Assembly: GCF_001746915.1 (NCBI RefSeq)
Contig: NZ_MJGC01000016.1
Span: 1 to 64,000, forward strand
Source of the DNA: Desertifilum tharense IPPAS B-1220
GTDB taxonomy: Bacteria; Cyanobacteriota; Cyanobacteriia; Cyanobacteriales; Desertifilaceae
Reading direction: 5' to 3'
Length of the DNA stretch: 64,000 nt
In this document: one piece after another, positions 36,495 to 45,060 of the stretch
How the letters are laid out: every line of letters starts with the position of its first letter
How positions within the stretch are numbered: position 1 is the first letter of the stretch
Notes under the pieces: model-generated
The model's database searches: none
Seen by the model: only the letters and a program-made list of their open reading frames with translations
What the model was told of the DNA's origin: nothing
Position numbers and translations under genes: made by a program

Positions 36495-36658
36495 GATTCA
36501 ATCTCCTGGCTGCGCTTTACCGTAAGCGTTAGAGCGTTTAAAGTGCTGAGGATAGTCTATCTCACCCCCAAAGGCCACAACTTGGAGTGAGGTTCGTCAC
36601 CTCTGGGTTTCGATCCCGGTGGTTTAGTAAAAGAAGAGATGAATCAAGGGGATAACAG

Positions 36659-36859
36659 ATGAACGAGATGACCTTAAACAAAAGCGCTGCACTCTTCCAA
36701 ACTGGTATCGCCAGCATCTTACTGGTTGTGGCGACAGCAACTTCCCTGCGCGTGGGATTACCTGCACTTCTGCAAGTCAATCAACCCCCAGTCCAAACTG
36801 CGAAAGTGAATTTACAAGCCCCTAGTGCAATCTGGGTAGAGAATGCCCCTACTGAATAA
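36659..36859 (+). CDS. Small single-span membrane protein, unknown
   Basis: 66 residues: a polar start MNEMTLNKSAALFQ, one hydrophobic helix TGIASILLVVATATSL, then an extended polar tail ending in PTE. ATG is behind GGGGATAACAG. A strong terminator follows 60 bases after the stop, which supports a real transcript. I do not recognise it. Confidence 0.55.
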   Translation: MNEMTLNKSAALFQTGIASILLVVATATSLRVGLPALLQVNQPPVQTAKVNLQAPSAIWVENAPTE

Positions 36860-36919
36860 TAGACTGATTGGACGTTGACGGCAGTCCCCTTCACTTAATT
36901 CATCTCTGTTGTATTTTTG

Positions 36920-36954
36920 CCCCAGATAAGCTAGCGCTAGCCATCTGGGGTTTT
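36920..36954 (+). terminator. Terminator of the small membrane protein gene
   Basis: CCCCAGAT (36920-36927) pairs with ATCTGGGG (36943-36950), with an inner GCTAGC/GCTAGC pairing, followed by TTTT. Confidence 0.8.
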
Positions 36955-37063
36955 AACGTTTTGGGGGAAAATTGATTGAGATTTGCTCGATCCTTAATAT
37001 TTCTTAGATTTATCTTTTTTTGACCTCCAAGCGCTGAATCGCTTTATTTTCAGTAGACACAAA

Positions 37064-37088
37064 ATACCCGACAAAAAAAGTCGGGTAT
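37064..37088. promoter_or_regulatory. Hairpin with A7 loop upstream of thrC
   Basis: ATACCCGAC and GTCGGGTAT form a 9-bp stem around seven A. It lies 66 bases before the thrC start, with no T-tract on the plus strand. It may be a leader structure of thrC or a weak terminator read from the minus strand. Confidence 0.45.
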
Positions 37089-37154
37089 GTTTGACGGGCT
37101 ATTGGGGCCGTGATACGATGCCATCGTTAACAGAAATTGAGGAATGTGCGAGCC

Positions 37155-38453
37155 ATGACTCTGGCAACAACACCCCAAACTACGGCCGCAACTTGCGAAA
37201 AGCTGAAATGCAAAGAGTGTGGCGCTGAATACGAACTTCAAGCCAAGCACGTCTGTGAAGAATGTTTTGGCCCCTTGGAAGTTGTTTATAACTATGACAC
37301 CCTGCGCCGCACTGTCACCCGCGAAAGCATTCAGAAAGGACCTAACTCGATTTGGCGCTATCGCCCCTTTTTGCCCGTTCTTACAGAAAATGTTATTGAT
37401 GTTGGTACTGGGATGACGCCGTTGGTGCAAGCCAATCGCTTGGCTCGGCGTTTGGGATTAAAGAAACTCTATATTAAAAATGATGCAGTGAATATGCCCA
37501 CCCTGAGCTTTAAAGATCGGGTGGTATCCGTGGCGCTGTCGCGGGCGAGAGAATTAGGATTTAGTACCGTATCTTGTGCAAGTACCGGAAATTTAGCTAA
37601 TTCTACAGCAGCGATCGCAGCCCATGCCGGATTAGACTGCTGCGTGTTCATCCCGGCTGACTTAGAGGCGGGTAAAGTTCTCGGTACCTTAATCTACAAT
37701 CCAACGGTAATGGCCGTTGAAGGCAACTACGATCAAGTCAATCGCCTCTGCTGCGAAGTTGCCAATACACATGGATGGGGATTTGTCAATATCAACTTGC
37801 GTCCCTACTATTCTGAAGGTTCCAAGACGCTTGGTTTTGAAGTCGCAGAACAACTCGGCTGGCAACTCCCCGATCATATTGTGGCTCCGCTGGCTTCCGG
37901 TTCGCTGTTCACCAAAATCTACAAAGGCTTCCAAGAGTTCGTCAAAGTTGGCTTAGTAGACGAGAAAGCGGTGAGATTCAGCGGCGCGCAAGCCGATGGC
38001 TGTTCTCCCATTGCTCAAGCCTTTAAAGAAGAACGCGATTTTGTCACCCCTGTTAAACCGAATACAATTGCTAAATCCATTGCAATTGGCAACCCCGCTG
38101 ATGGCATTTACGCCTTAGAAATTGCGCGGAAAACCAATGGTAATATTGAATCGGTTAACGATGCAGAAATCATTGAAGGGATTAAACTGCTCGCAGAAAC
38201 CGAAGGAATCTTTACCGAAACCGCAGGCGGTACCACGATCGCCGTCTTGAAGAAACTGGTGGAAGCTGGCAAAATCGATCCAGAAGAAACCACCGTTGCT
38301 TACATCACGGGTAATGGTCTGAAGACTCAAGAAGCCGTTCAAGGTTACATTGGCGAACCCCTCACCATTGAACCCAAACTCGATAGCTTTGAACGTGCCT
38401 TAGAGCGTTCTCGGACTCTAGATCGCCTGGAATGGCAGCAAGTTCTCGTCTAG
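37155..38453 (+). CDS. thrC: Threonine synthase
   Basis: 432 residues from ATG 37155, preceded by GAGGA. PLP-dependent fold type II: the Lys is in NMPTLSFKDRVVS, the phosphate-binding loop in ASTGNLANSTAA, and TETAGGTTIAVL closes the site. An N-terminal zinc-ribbon-like segment LKCKECGAEY...HVCEECFGPLE carries four cysteines, as in plant/cyanobacterial threonine synthases. It converts O-phosphohomoserine to threonine. A small MoaD-like gene follows 104 bases downstream beyond a palindrome. Confidence 0.95.
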   Translation: MTLATTPQTTAATCEKLKCKECGAEYELQAKHVCEECFGPLEVVYNYDTLRRTVTRESIQKGPNSIWRYRPFLPVLTENVIDVGTGMTPLVQANRLARRLGLKKLYIKNDAVNMPTLSFKDRVVSVALSRARELGFSTVSCASTGNLANSTAAIAAHAGLDCCVFIPADLEAGKVLGTLIYNPTVMAVEGNYDQVNRLCCEVANTHGWGFVNINLRPYYSEGSKTLGFEVAEQLGWQLPDHIVAPLASGSLFTKIYKGFQEFVKVGLVDEKAVRFSGAQADGCSPIAQAFKEERDFVTPVKPNTIAKSIAIGNPADGIYALEIARKTNGNIESVNDAEIIEGIKLLAETEGIFTETAGGTTIAVLKKLVEAGKIDPEETTVAYITGNGLKTQEAVQGYIGEPLTIEPKLDSFERALERSRTLDRLEWQQVLV

Positions 38454-38478
38454 AGAATTTCTCCAAAATTGAACTCTC

Positions 38479-38508
38479 TGTACAGACGTACCGTGCTGCG
38501 TCTGTACA
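38479..38508. repeat. GTACAGACG palindrome (dispersed type)
   Basis: TGTACAGACG and CGTCTGTACA form a 10-bp stem with a 10-base loop in the thrC-moaD-like spacer. Palindromes with this TGTACAGACG core are common intergenic repeats in cyanobacteria. It may also weaken read-through from thrC. Confidence 0.65.
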
Positions 38509-38557
38509 ATATTGAATGCTGTTTTGAATTATTGAACGACCGAAGGATTGCGAACTG

Positions 38558-38833
38558 ATGAGCGTTACTGTTTTAATTCCTACGCCACTGCAAAAGTTTA
38601 CGAACAATCAAGCGACGATTGAAGCAACGGGTAATAATGTGGGAGAGTTGATTGATTCTCTCGAACAACATTGTCCGGGGATTAAAAGCCGTTTGTGCGA
38701 TGAATCTGGCAAACCCCGCCGCTTTTTGAACCTCTATGTGAATAGCGAAGATATCCGCTTTTTAGAGGGAACGGAAACGCCGCTAAAGGATGGGGATGAA
38801 GTGAGTATTGTTCCGGCGGTAGCTGGGGGTTGA
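38558..38833 (+). CDS. MoaD/ThiS-family ubiquitin-like sulfur carrier
   Basis: 91 residues ending in the exposed Gly-Gly (IVPAVAGG) that is adenylated and thiocarboxylated in sulfur carriers. The beta-grasp pattern includes [13 protein letters not shown], the Leu-rich helix [28 protein letters not shown] and [12 protein letters not shown]. Closest in type to CysO/MoaD-like carriers. Its place after a PLP enzyme gene (thrC) recalls cysO-cysM pairs and hints at a part in sulfur amino-acid synthesis; molybdopterin synthesis is the alternative, but no moa gene is adjacent. Confidence 0.88.
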   Translation: MSVTVLIPTPLQKFTNNQATIEATGNNVGELIDSLEQHCPGIKSRLCDESGKPRRFLNLYVNSEDIRFLEGTETPLKDGDEVSIVPAVAGG

Positions 38834-38841
38834 GTCTTAGA

Positions 38842-38879
38842 CGCGATCGCACCACTTATCCAAGATGCGATCGCGTTTT
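38842..38879 (+). terminator. Terminator built from two HIP1 octamers
   Basis: CGCGATCGC (38842-38850) pairs with GCGATCGCG (38867-38875), followed by TTTT. Each arm is itself the HIP1 palindrome. It lies between the convergent MoaD-like and raf1 genes. Confidence 0.7.
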
Positions 38880-38880
38880 G

Positions 38881-39963
38881 CTATTCTTCCATTTGCCACA
38901 GATCGGCAGTTGCGCCTTCATCAAAGACGTGCTTGGGTCGCATGACTAAGACGAGTTTACCTAATAAAGGGCGATCGCATTCTGTCTCAAACCACTGAAT
39001 CTCGATCTGTCCTTCCTGCTCCACAATAAAATAACTCGAATCGTCCCATTGCCGTTGCGCGCGGTCTACAATGACTAAAACGGGTTCTGGATCGCCGGAT
39101 AAAGGATAAGAGAGTTTATCGCTTTCTCCCAGAATCGCCACGGGATCTTCAGCGCGGCGAACCATCTGCCAGCCAGGGATGGGAACCCAAGCACCTTCTC
39201 CAGAGAATTTGACCATTTTAAATAACCCCTCCTCTTCTACGAGAGGAACGGCCTTGAGATCGGCTACACTGAGCGGAAATTGACCGACAAGGGGAATAAT
39301 ACGCGGCATTTCGTCGCTACTTTCCAACCGATAGACGGGGAAAATCGGGGCCGGACGTTTGGGAGTAACGGTAAAATCGGTTAGCAGTTGTTCAATTTGC
39401 TTGCGAGTTTCCGGGGTTTGAGCAAATCTTAACCCTTTAGCAATCAGGCGCGATCGCTCTTGCAAGTCTGACTGCTGGCGTGCATTTTTCCAACACAGAT
39501 AAGCCACTGCATCCCCTGGCGTGCGTGCAAACCCCTGGGGAAGGGTACGCAGGCGCGAAATTTCTTTCATGGCTTTGGCGAGTTCTCGCGCTTCATCGGC
39601 ATCTAAGCCTTGCTGAACCACATATTCAGCCGCCGTAGCGCGTTCGGCTTGGGTGAGGATGCGAAATTCATACAGGCGATCGCTTCCCTTCTGCTGGTAG
39701 TAGTTTAGCGTGGCTTCGCTGACATTACCATTCACCAAGCTGTGATACACTTGGGCCGCTACAACAATCTGATTTTGTTGGACGGGTTCGATCCCGGTTT
39801 CTTCAAAAATCTGTTGGGGAGAATAACCTGCTTTTTGCAATTGGGCCGAAGCTTGGCCCCATTTTACCCACGATCCTTCCTTGCGTCGGAGCGATCGCAA
39901 TAACTCTAAAACTTCTGTATCGTTCAATTCTGCGTTGGGAGCGTTTTCGGGTGTTTCAGTCAT
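38881..39963 (-). CDS. raf1: RuBisCO accumulation factor 1 (Raf1)
   Basis: 360 residues from ATG 39963 (five more to 39978). The N-terminal helical alpha domain (VLELLRSLRRKEGSWVKWGQASAQLQKAGYSPQQIFEETG, written here in two parts by eye) and the C-terminal beta domain with RIIPLVGQFPLSVADLKAVP are typical. Raf1 is a dimeric chaperone that holds RbcL dimers and helps them reach the L8 core in the cytosol. It is not linked to rbcLS here, which is usual in cyanobacteria. Confidence 0.93.
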   Translation of the reverse strand: MTETPENAPNAELNDTEVLELLRSLRRKEGSWVKWGQASAQLQKAGYSPQQIFEETGIEPVQQNQIVVAAQVYHSLVNGNVSEATLNYYQQKGSDRLYEFRILTQAERATAAEYVVQQGLDADEARELAKAMKEISRLRTLPQGFARTPGDAVAYLCWKNARQQSDLQERSRLIAKGLRFAQTPETRKQIEQLLTDFTVTPKRPAPIFPVYRLESSDEMPRIIPLVGQFPLSVADLKAVPLVEEEGLFKMVKFSGEGAWVPIPGWQMVRRAEDPVAILGESDKLSYPLSGDPEPVLVIVDRAQRQWDDSSYFIVEQEGQIEIQWFETECDRPLLGKLVLVMRPKHVFDEGATADLWQMEE

Positions 39964-40037
39964 AAACCATTGATGCAAACCACGGCTTCAACTCACTCTA
40001 CCGCGTCTGACTCCCGAATTGAATGCCGCTTTGGGAC

Positions 40038-40067
40038 TTGACAAATCTCTGAGATTTCAGCGACAAT
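40038..40067 (+). promoter_or_regulatory. Probable promoter of tRNA-Ala(GGC)
   Basis: TTGACA at 40038-40043 and GACAAT at 40062-40067 are 18 bases apart; the tRNA starts 20 bases further on. Confidence 0.5.
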
Positions 40068-40086
40068 GATAAACGCATGATTGAAC

Positions 40087-40159
40087 GGGGCTATAGCTCA
40101 GTTGGTAGAGCACCTCAATGGCATTGAGGGGGTCAGGGATTCGAGTTCCCTTAGCTCCA
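40087..40159 (+). tRNA. tRNA-Ala (anticodon GGC)
   Basis: A 73-nt cloverleaf: acceptor GGGGCTA with TAGCTCC, D-stem GCTC/GAGC, anticodon stem CCTCA/TGAGG with loop ATGGCAT (anticodon 40120-40122), T-arm AGGGA-TTCGAGT-TCCCT, discriminator A, no encoded CCA. Confidence 0.95.
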
Positions 40160-40197
40160 TTCCCGGAAATCAATATTTTCAGGCAACGCAGACTAAA

Positions 40198-40234
40198 CGA
40201 GGATCGCGGTGATACCAGACGCGATCCTCGTTTA
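40198..40234 (+). terminator. Terminator downstream of tRNA-Ala(GGC)
   Basis: CGAGGATCGCG (40198-40208) pairs with CGCGATCCTCG (40220-40230), then TTTA. An 11-bp stem. Confidence 0.7.
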
Positions 40235-40262
40235 TAAAGCCTCGATCGGTTGGATCGAGGCT
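40230..40262 (-). terminator. Terminator of the 80-residue membrane protein gene
   Basis: On the minus strand AGCCTCGATC and GATCGAGGCT form a 10-bp stem followed by TTTATAAA. It abuts the plus-strand terminator of the tRNA, so the two face each other. Confidence 0.65.
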
Positions 40263-40274
40263 GAAATATTCAAT

Positions 40275-40517
40275 TTAGATAACATGGCTGAACAGCGTTA
40301 CCCCTAAAACACCTGTGACGCTGACAGCTAGTAACAAGTAAGTCAAAAAGCGACCCGCTTCACCATTAAAGTCAAAGACTTTATCTTCTTGGCCTGCGGT
40401 GAAAAATAGCGACCAGGCTTGGTTCACGCTAATCGTCTCTTCTGGGGTGTTGAAGTCGGGTCTGAATACAACTGGGCCAATTAGGTATTTGTTGGGAAAA
40501 TCAAAATCGGTTCTCAT
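40275..40517 (-). CDS. Small single-span membrane protein, unidentified
   Basis: 80 residues. A polar N-terminal half (FPNKYLIGPVVFRPDFN...ETISVNQAWSLFF) is followed by GEAGRFLTYLLLAVSVTGVLG, one transmembrane helix, and the end LFSHVI. No chlorophyll-binding ExxNGRxAM motif of HLIPs is present. Strong conservation-like features (aromatic and charged mix) and its own terminator argue for a real gene, possibly thylakoid-located; I cannot name it. Confidence 0.6.
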   Translation of the reverse strand: MRTDFDFPNKYLIGPVVFRPDFNTPEETISVNQAWSLFFTAGQEDKVFDFNGEAGRFLTYLLLAVSVTGVLGVTLFSHVI

Positions 40518-40699
40518 GGTGCGTTAACCTCAGCTTGGGCTTGAATATCAAGAAATGTAACCTTATGTAAATAATTATTACAGATTCTTGACGAAATGGT
40601 TGCCGTATTATCCGCATACTTGAAATTGGGAATTTTGGGCTAGACAAAAAACGGATTTTGTGATAGAGCAAAATCAGCAAGCATCGGGTGAGAATGTAG

Positions 40700-41233
40700 A
40701 TGAGCGAGTATCAGTATTACGAATTTCAGGCGATCGATCGCCCCCTGACGGCGAACGAACAAGCAGAGATCCGCAAACTCTCTAGCCGAGTTCAACCGAC
40801 ACCCACCCAAGCCGTTTTTGTCTATAACTATGGCGACTTTCGAGGGAATCCCGAAGAAATTTTAGCGACATACCCTCGTTCAACCCCTCAAGCCACACCC
40901 GGATTTCGACGGCTATCCGAGTTAACCGCGATCGCGGATCGTTTAAGCAAAGAACGCGAAGATCGAGAACAGCAAGCCCTGAAAAAACAGCGAATCGAGC
41001 AACTAGAAGCCCTAGCATTAAAGGAAACCGAAACCTGGGAAACGGTAGGGGAACTGATTCGACTCAAGCAATCTCAAGCTTACGATCGCGCCGTTACCTT
41101 CCTGCAAGACTTGCGAGATTTAGCAGACTACCAAGGACAACTCCCCCAATTCATCCAACGCCTTGAGAAACTCAAGTCAGAGTACCACAATCGTCCAGCT
41201 TTGCTCGCAAGGCTCAAGAAGATCGAGCGTTAG
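40700..41233 (+). CDS. Internally shortened form of a large conserved cyanobacterial protein
   Basis: 177 residues. The first 60 (MSEYQYYEFQAIDRPLTANE, SSRVQPTPTQAVFVYNYGDF) and the last 115 (a charged coiled coil with KQSQAYDRAVTFLQDLRDLA and NRPALLARLKKIE) correspond, from memory of the family, to the two ends of a protein several hundred residues long that usually lies next to SWIM zinc-finger genes. The middle is absent, with the join near ILATYPRS-TPQATPGF. The frame is kept, so a short product may still be made. Function of the full-length family is unknown; no SWIM gene lies here. Confidence 0.65.
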   Translation: MSEYQYYEFQAIDRPLTANEQAEIRKLSSRVQPTPTQAVFVYNYGDFRGNPEEILATYPRSTPQATPGFRRLSELTAIADRLSKEREDREQQALKKQRIEQLEALALKETETWETVGELIRLKQSQAYDRAVTFLQDLRDLADYQGQLPQFIQRLEKLKSEYHNRPALLARLKKIER

Positions 41234-41281
41234 GCGATCGCCACTATAGAATAATTGAACGGAAACTTGAGCTTATCGCCC

Positions 41282-41569
41282 GTGAAATATCTTATTCTGG
41301 CGCTAATTTGGATACTGACAATCGGCATGGCATCGCCTGCGGAGGCGGCATTGTGTCGGACAATAGCAGAGCATCAGATTTGCTTAATTAGCGTCAAGCG
41401 CAGTGCTAAATACTTTTGGGAATATCGCGCCATCGTGCAAATTGATGGCAAAACGCGACCCTTAGAAGTTTATAATTGTCGCGATCGCACTCGCATCCGA
41501 GAAGATGGCATCGCCGTCCCTTTTGAACCCAACGGCGCGGGCGGACTCATCTGCCAAGTTTTAGAGTAG
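41282..41569 (+). CDS. Small secreted protein of unknown function
   Basis: 95 residues from GTG 41282. MKYLILALIWILTIGMASPAEA is a clear signal peptide; the mature part has four cysteines (LCRTIAEHQICLIS, YNCRD, LICQVLE) and may form two disulfides. The open frame reaches back to a TTG at 41255. It lies 48 bases after the upstream gene. Confidence 0.6.
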   Translation: MKYLILALIWILTIGMASPAEAALCRTIAEHQICLISVKRSAKYFWEYRAIVQIDGKTRPLEVYNCRDRTRIREDGIAVPFEPNGAGGLICQVLE

Positions 41570-41604
41570 AGGCATTCTCCCAGAGAACACCTCCACCCGT
41601 ACAA

Positions 41605-44154
41605 CTAAGCCCAAAGCACTAAACGCGGTAGATAAGGACTGCTGAGATAGCGATGTTTAGGCAACACCCGCAGCGAAAGCCCCTGCAAACCACTCGTGGT
41701 ATAAGTGACATCAGCAGTATAGAGGCCTAGACCTTCAGCGTCCGTTCCTTGACACTCCATTTCCACCGTCATCCCATTGACAATATCGCCATCCGCATTC
41801 ACCGCCCCTTGATAGAGTTGAACGCGCACATCATCCGGCGTTAACTGGCTCAAATCCAGCACAGCCTTCACGGGCATGGTTTGATTGACTTGTAACTCCG
41901 ACGGTTGAGAGATATCAATCTCTTTAATCTTGATACTGTACCAATGCTCAAACACCTTCGCCCGCCAGTTGGAGAGTTCCTTCGCCGGTTGATAGCCATC
42001 TTGCTTCATCACAAAATAGCGATCGCTTGCCGGAAAATACCCCAACTCAGCATAATCTCGAACCATCCGCGCCGTATTAAAAAACGGACAATTCAGGCGA
42101 ATGGCATCCTTCATCTTCGACACCCAACCGCGCGGAATCCCTTCTGAGTCCCGATTGTAAAACAGCGGCACCACCTCCTGCTCTAGGAGATCGTACAACG
42201 CCGCCGCCTCCACATCATCTTGATAGGTCGGATCGGCATAATCTTCACCCGCGCCAATGGGCCAACCCGTTCGCACATAATCCGCCTCATCCCACCACCC
42301 ATCTAGAATGCTGAGATTGAGTAACCCATTCATCGACGCCTTCATCCCCGACGTTCCCGACGCTTCGCGCGGGCGGCGCGGCGTATTCAGCCAGACATCG
42401 CAACCCGCCACCATCATCCGCGAGACATTGATATCGTAATCGGGCAAAAATACGATGTAATCCATCATGTTCTCTTCGCGGATGAAGTGAACGATTTGGC
42501 GAATTAACTCCTTCCCCGGAATATCTTTGGGATGCGCTTTCCCGGCGATCGCAAATTGCACCTTCTTATTTTGCAAAATGTGCTTAATCCGGGCAATATC
42601 GCGTAAAAACAGCGTTGCCCGTTTATACGTAGCAAACCGACGCGCAAACCCAATCGTTAACACCGTAGGATCGAGAACATCTTCGGCTGCTGCAATTTCC
42701 GCAGGCGACGCCCCCCGCAACCGCAACGTTTTCTGCAAGTGTTCCCGGACAAACACCACCAAATCCGAACGACAGCGTTCGTGGTTGCGCCACAGTTCCT
42801 CATCCGGAATTTTAGCAACCCGTTCCCAGAGGCGATCGTTAGCGGGGGCTTCAATCCAGTTCGGCCCTAAATAGCGTTCGTATAATTCTTGAGTGGGTTT
42901 AGCCACGCAACTGCGGGCGTGAACGCCATTGGTAATCCCTTTAATCGGAACCTCGCTTTCAGGCAAATTTGGCCACAGATTTTGGAACAGTGCCTGACTC
43001 ACCTGACCGTGGAGTTGACTCACCCCATTGACAAACGAACTCATCTTAATCGCCAGGGTTGCCATATTAAAAGGCGCTTCCAAATCGCCAGTATCCGCCC
43101 GCCCCAGGGCTAAAAACTGTTCGTGGGATAGCCCGCAAATGTCGCAGTAGTGACCGAGATAATGCAGGATTTTATCGGGGGGAAACAGATCGAAACCCGC
43201 ACTCACCGGCGTATGGGTGGTAAAAATTTGGGACGCCCGTGCGGCTTCTCTAGCTTCGTAGAAGCTTAAGCCCTCCTCTTGAATCATGCAACGAATCCGT
43301 TCGAGGGCAAGAAAGGCCGAATGACCTTCATTCATGTGGTAGCAGGTGGGTTCGAGTCCCAAAGCTTTGAGGGCGCGGACTCCACCAATCCCTAACATGA
43401 TTTCCTGGTGCATCCGCATATCGAGATCGCCGCCGTATAATTCGTCGGTGATGTCGTGATCGTAGGGATTATTGGGTTCAATGTTGGTATCGAGCATATA
43501 CAGGGCAACTCGACCCACTTGTACCCGCCAAATCCGGGCGTAGACCTTCCGACCGGGATAATCGACTTCAATGCGGATTTCTTCCCCGTTCTCGTCGCGT
43601 TCGAGATGGAGGGGCATATTATAGAAATCATTGATGGGATAGCGTTCTTGCTGCCACCCATCGGCATTCAGGTATTGAGCAAAGTAGCCTTCTTGATACA
43701 GCAAACCGACGCCAACTAAGGGTAAACCCTGGTCGCTAGCAGATTTGAGGTGATCGCCAGCCAGAACGCCTAAACCCCCGGAATAGATGGGCAAACACGC
43801 CGTTAAGCCAAACTCTGCTGAGAAATAGGCGAAACATTCTTTTCTTTTGCTGGTACGCTGCTTGGGATACCAGGACGGATCGTTGAGGTAATCTTCGAGT
43901 TGGCGGGCAGCCCTGTCCATTTGGGCGAGAAAGCCTTCATCTTCTGCTACTTCGTTGAGGCGCGTTTGCGAGATGGTACCCAGCATCAAGACGGGATTAT
44001 GGCGGGAGGATTCCCACAAGTCTCGGTCTAAGCGGCGAAACAGGTCTTTGGTTTCAAAGTTCCAGTCCCAGTGCAGGTTGTAGGCAAGTTTGCGTAAGGG
44101 TTCAAGCCGTTGGGGTAAGGCAGGGGAAACATTAAATGTCCGAATCGGCTGCAT
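41605..44154 (-). CDS. glgP: Alpha-glucan (glycogen/maltodextrin) phosphorylase, DUF3417 type
   Basis: 849 residues from ATG 44154. The N-terminal DUF3417-like part (PEPLRKLAYNLHWDWN-type sequence) marks the second phosphorylase family. PLP-region signature: NTPRRPREASGTSGMKASMNG with the lysine; ITNGVHARSCV and FARRFATYKRA also fit. It releases glucose 1-phosphate from storage glycogen using phosphate. An in-frame extension of 25 residues upstream (to 44229) has no family similarity. C-terminal 100 residues form a beta domain found in this subfamily. Confidence 0.93.
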   Translation of the reverse strand: MQPIRTFNVSPALPQRLEPLRKLAYNLHWDWNFETKDLFRRLDRDLWESSRHNPVLMLGTISQTRLNEVAEDEGFLAQMDRAARQLEDYLNDPSWYPKQRTSKRKECFAYFSAEFGLTACLPIYSGGLGVLAGDHLKSASDQGLPLVGVGLLYQEGYFAQYLNADGWQQERYPINDFYNMPLHLERDENGEEIRIEVDYPGRKVYARIWRVQVGRVALYMLDTNIEPNNPYDHDITDELYGGDLDMRMHQEIMLGIGGVRALKALGLEPTCYHMNEGHSAFLALERIRCMIQEEGLSFYEAREAARASQIFTTHTPVSAGFDLFPPDKILHYLGHYCDICGLSHEQFLALGRADTGDLEAPFNMATLAIKMSSFVNGVSQLHGQVSQALFQNLWPNLPESEVPIKGITNGVHARSCVAKPTQELYERYLGPNWIEAPANDRLWERVAKIPDEELWRNHERCRSDLVVFVREHLQKTLRLRGASPAEIAAAEDVLDPTVLTIGFARRFATYKRATLFLRDIARIKHILQNKKVQFAIAGKAHPKDIPGKELIRQIVHFIREENMMDYIVFLPDYDINVSRMMVAGCDVWLNTPRRPREASGTSGMKASMNGLLNLSILDGWWDEADYVRTGWPIGAGEDYADPTYQDDVEAAALYDLLEQEVVPLFYNRDSEGIPRGWVSKMKDAIRLNCPFFNTARMVRDYAELGYFPASDRYFVMKQDGYQPAKELSNWRAKVFEHWYSIKIKEIDISQPSELQVNQTMPVKAVLDLSQLTPDDVRVQLYQGAVNADGDIVNGMTVEMECQGTDAEGLGLYTADVTYTTSGLQGLSLRVLPKHRYLSSPYLPRLVLWA

Positions 44155-44437
44155 AGTTGCGCGATTGCCTCCAAAGAGTGTTCTATTAGGCAGTTCGCCA
44201 TGCTTGACGTGCTGCTGAGTCGATTTCAATCAATAGTGCGGGCTATTTGCGCTGATTATAGAGGCGATCGCACTCCGAGTCGGGCGATTTTAACACTTGT
44301 TTTGGCTCTGGCGGGTTGCTCCCTAATCAAAGCGCTCGAAAAATTAAGACCCACCTTAAGTTCGATAAGTTGGGTCTGTAACGGGTTAGAGGATTCTTGC
44401 TAGCGCAATTCAAGGTCTGTGGCGGGCGTTCTCACCC

Positions 44438-44941
44438 TCACTGTGGGTCAAAAGAACCCGGCCCTAATAGAGGAGCAGGGGATTGAGGCGTTATTGTAGC
44501 GGCTTTAGGAACGACAGGAACAACCCTGTAGGGTAACTCGTCGTGGGTGGGAGTCGCTGAGGTAGCAGGGGCAACAGGCACCTCTGAGAGCCGGTCTACC
44601 CGCCGCTGGGAAGAGACAACCCCTTGCATGAGTTGGTCATAATTCGCCAAAATTTCCGCTTCGCTATTGAGTTCTATTCTCGAACGCGGGTCAGGAATCG
44701 GTAAAGGGGGCAGATTGAGTTCCGGATGAGGGGCGACTCGCACCCGACTGGCAGCAACGCTTTCAGTAAATAGAGGAAAAGAGCGAACGGTCGGCTGAGG
44801 GCTAGCGACGGGCGGGGATGCTGGCGGCTGAGAGGCTTCAGGCTGTGGAGATTGAGCTTGCTTAACTTGGGCAGTCGCTGCGATCGCAACAACGACTAAA
44901 CAACCCGCACCGATCGCCAGACTCACCATTTTATTTAACAT
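44438..44941 (-). CDS. Proline-rich exported protein, unknown
   Basis: 167 residues. An N-terminal hydrophobic signal/anchor (MLNKMVSLAIGAGCLVVVAIAATAQ) is followed by a low-complexity Pro/Ala/Ser/Gln region and a short more ordered patch (RSRIELNSEAEILANYDQLMQGV). The cysteine in GAGC could be a lipobox. No known domain. Confidence 0.6.
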   Translation of the reverse strand: MLNKMVSLAIGAGCLVVVAIAATAQVKQAQSPQPEASQPPASPPVASPQPTVRSFPLFTESVAASRVRVAPHPELNLPPLPIPDPRSRIELNSEAEILANYDQLMQGVVSSQRRVDRLSEVPVAPATSATPTHDELPYRVVPVVPKAATITPQSPAPLLGPGSFDPQ

Positions 44942-45060
44942 GGGTTTCGTTGAAGACGAGAAAGAGTAAATTCTATCGGTCGCTACAAAACTGAGGACAG
45001 AACTAACTACAGAAACTTGTTATAGCACGGTCTAAGTGACGAGAAAGAACTGAACCCTCC

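Noticed and set aside
44200..44403. Plus-strand 67-codon frame upstream of glgP
   Set aside because: No ribosome site, no recognisable product, partly antisense to the glgP start area.
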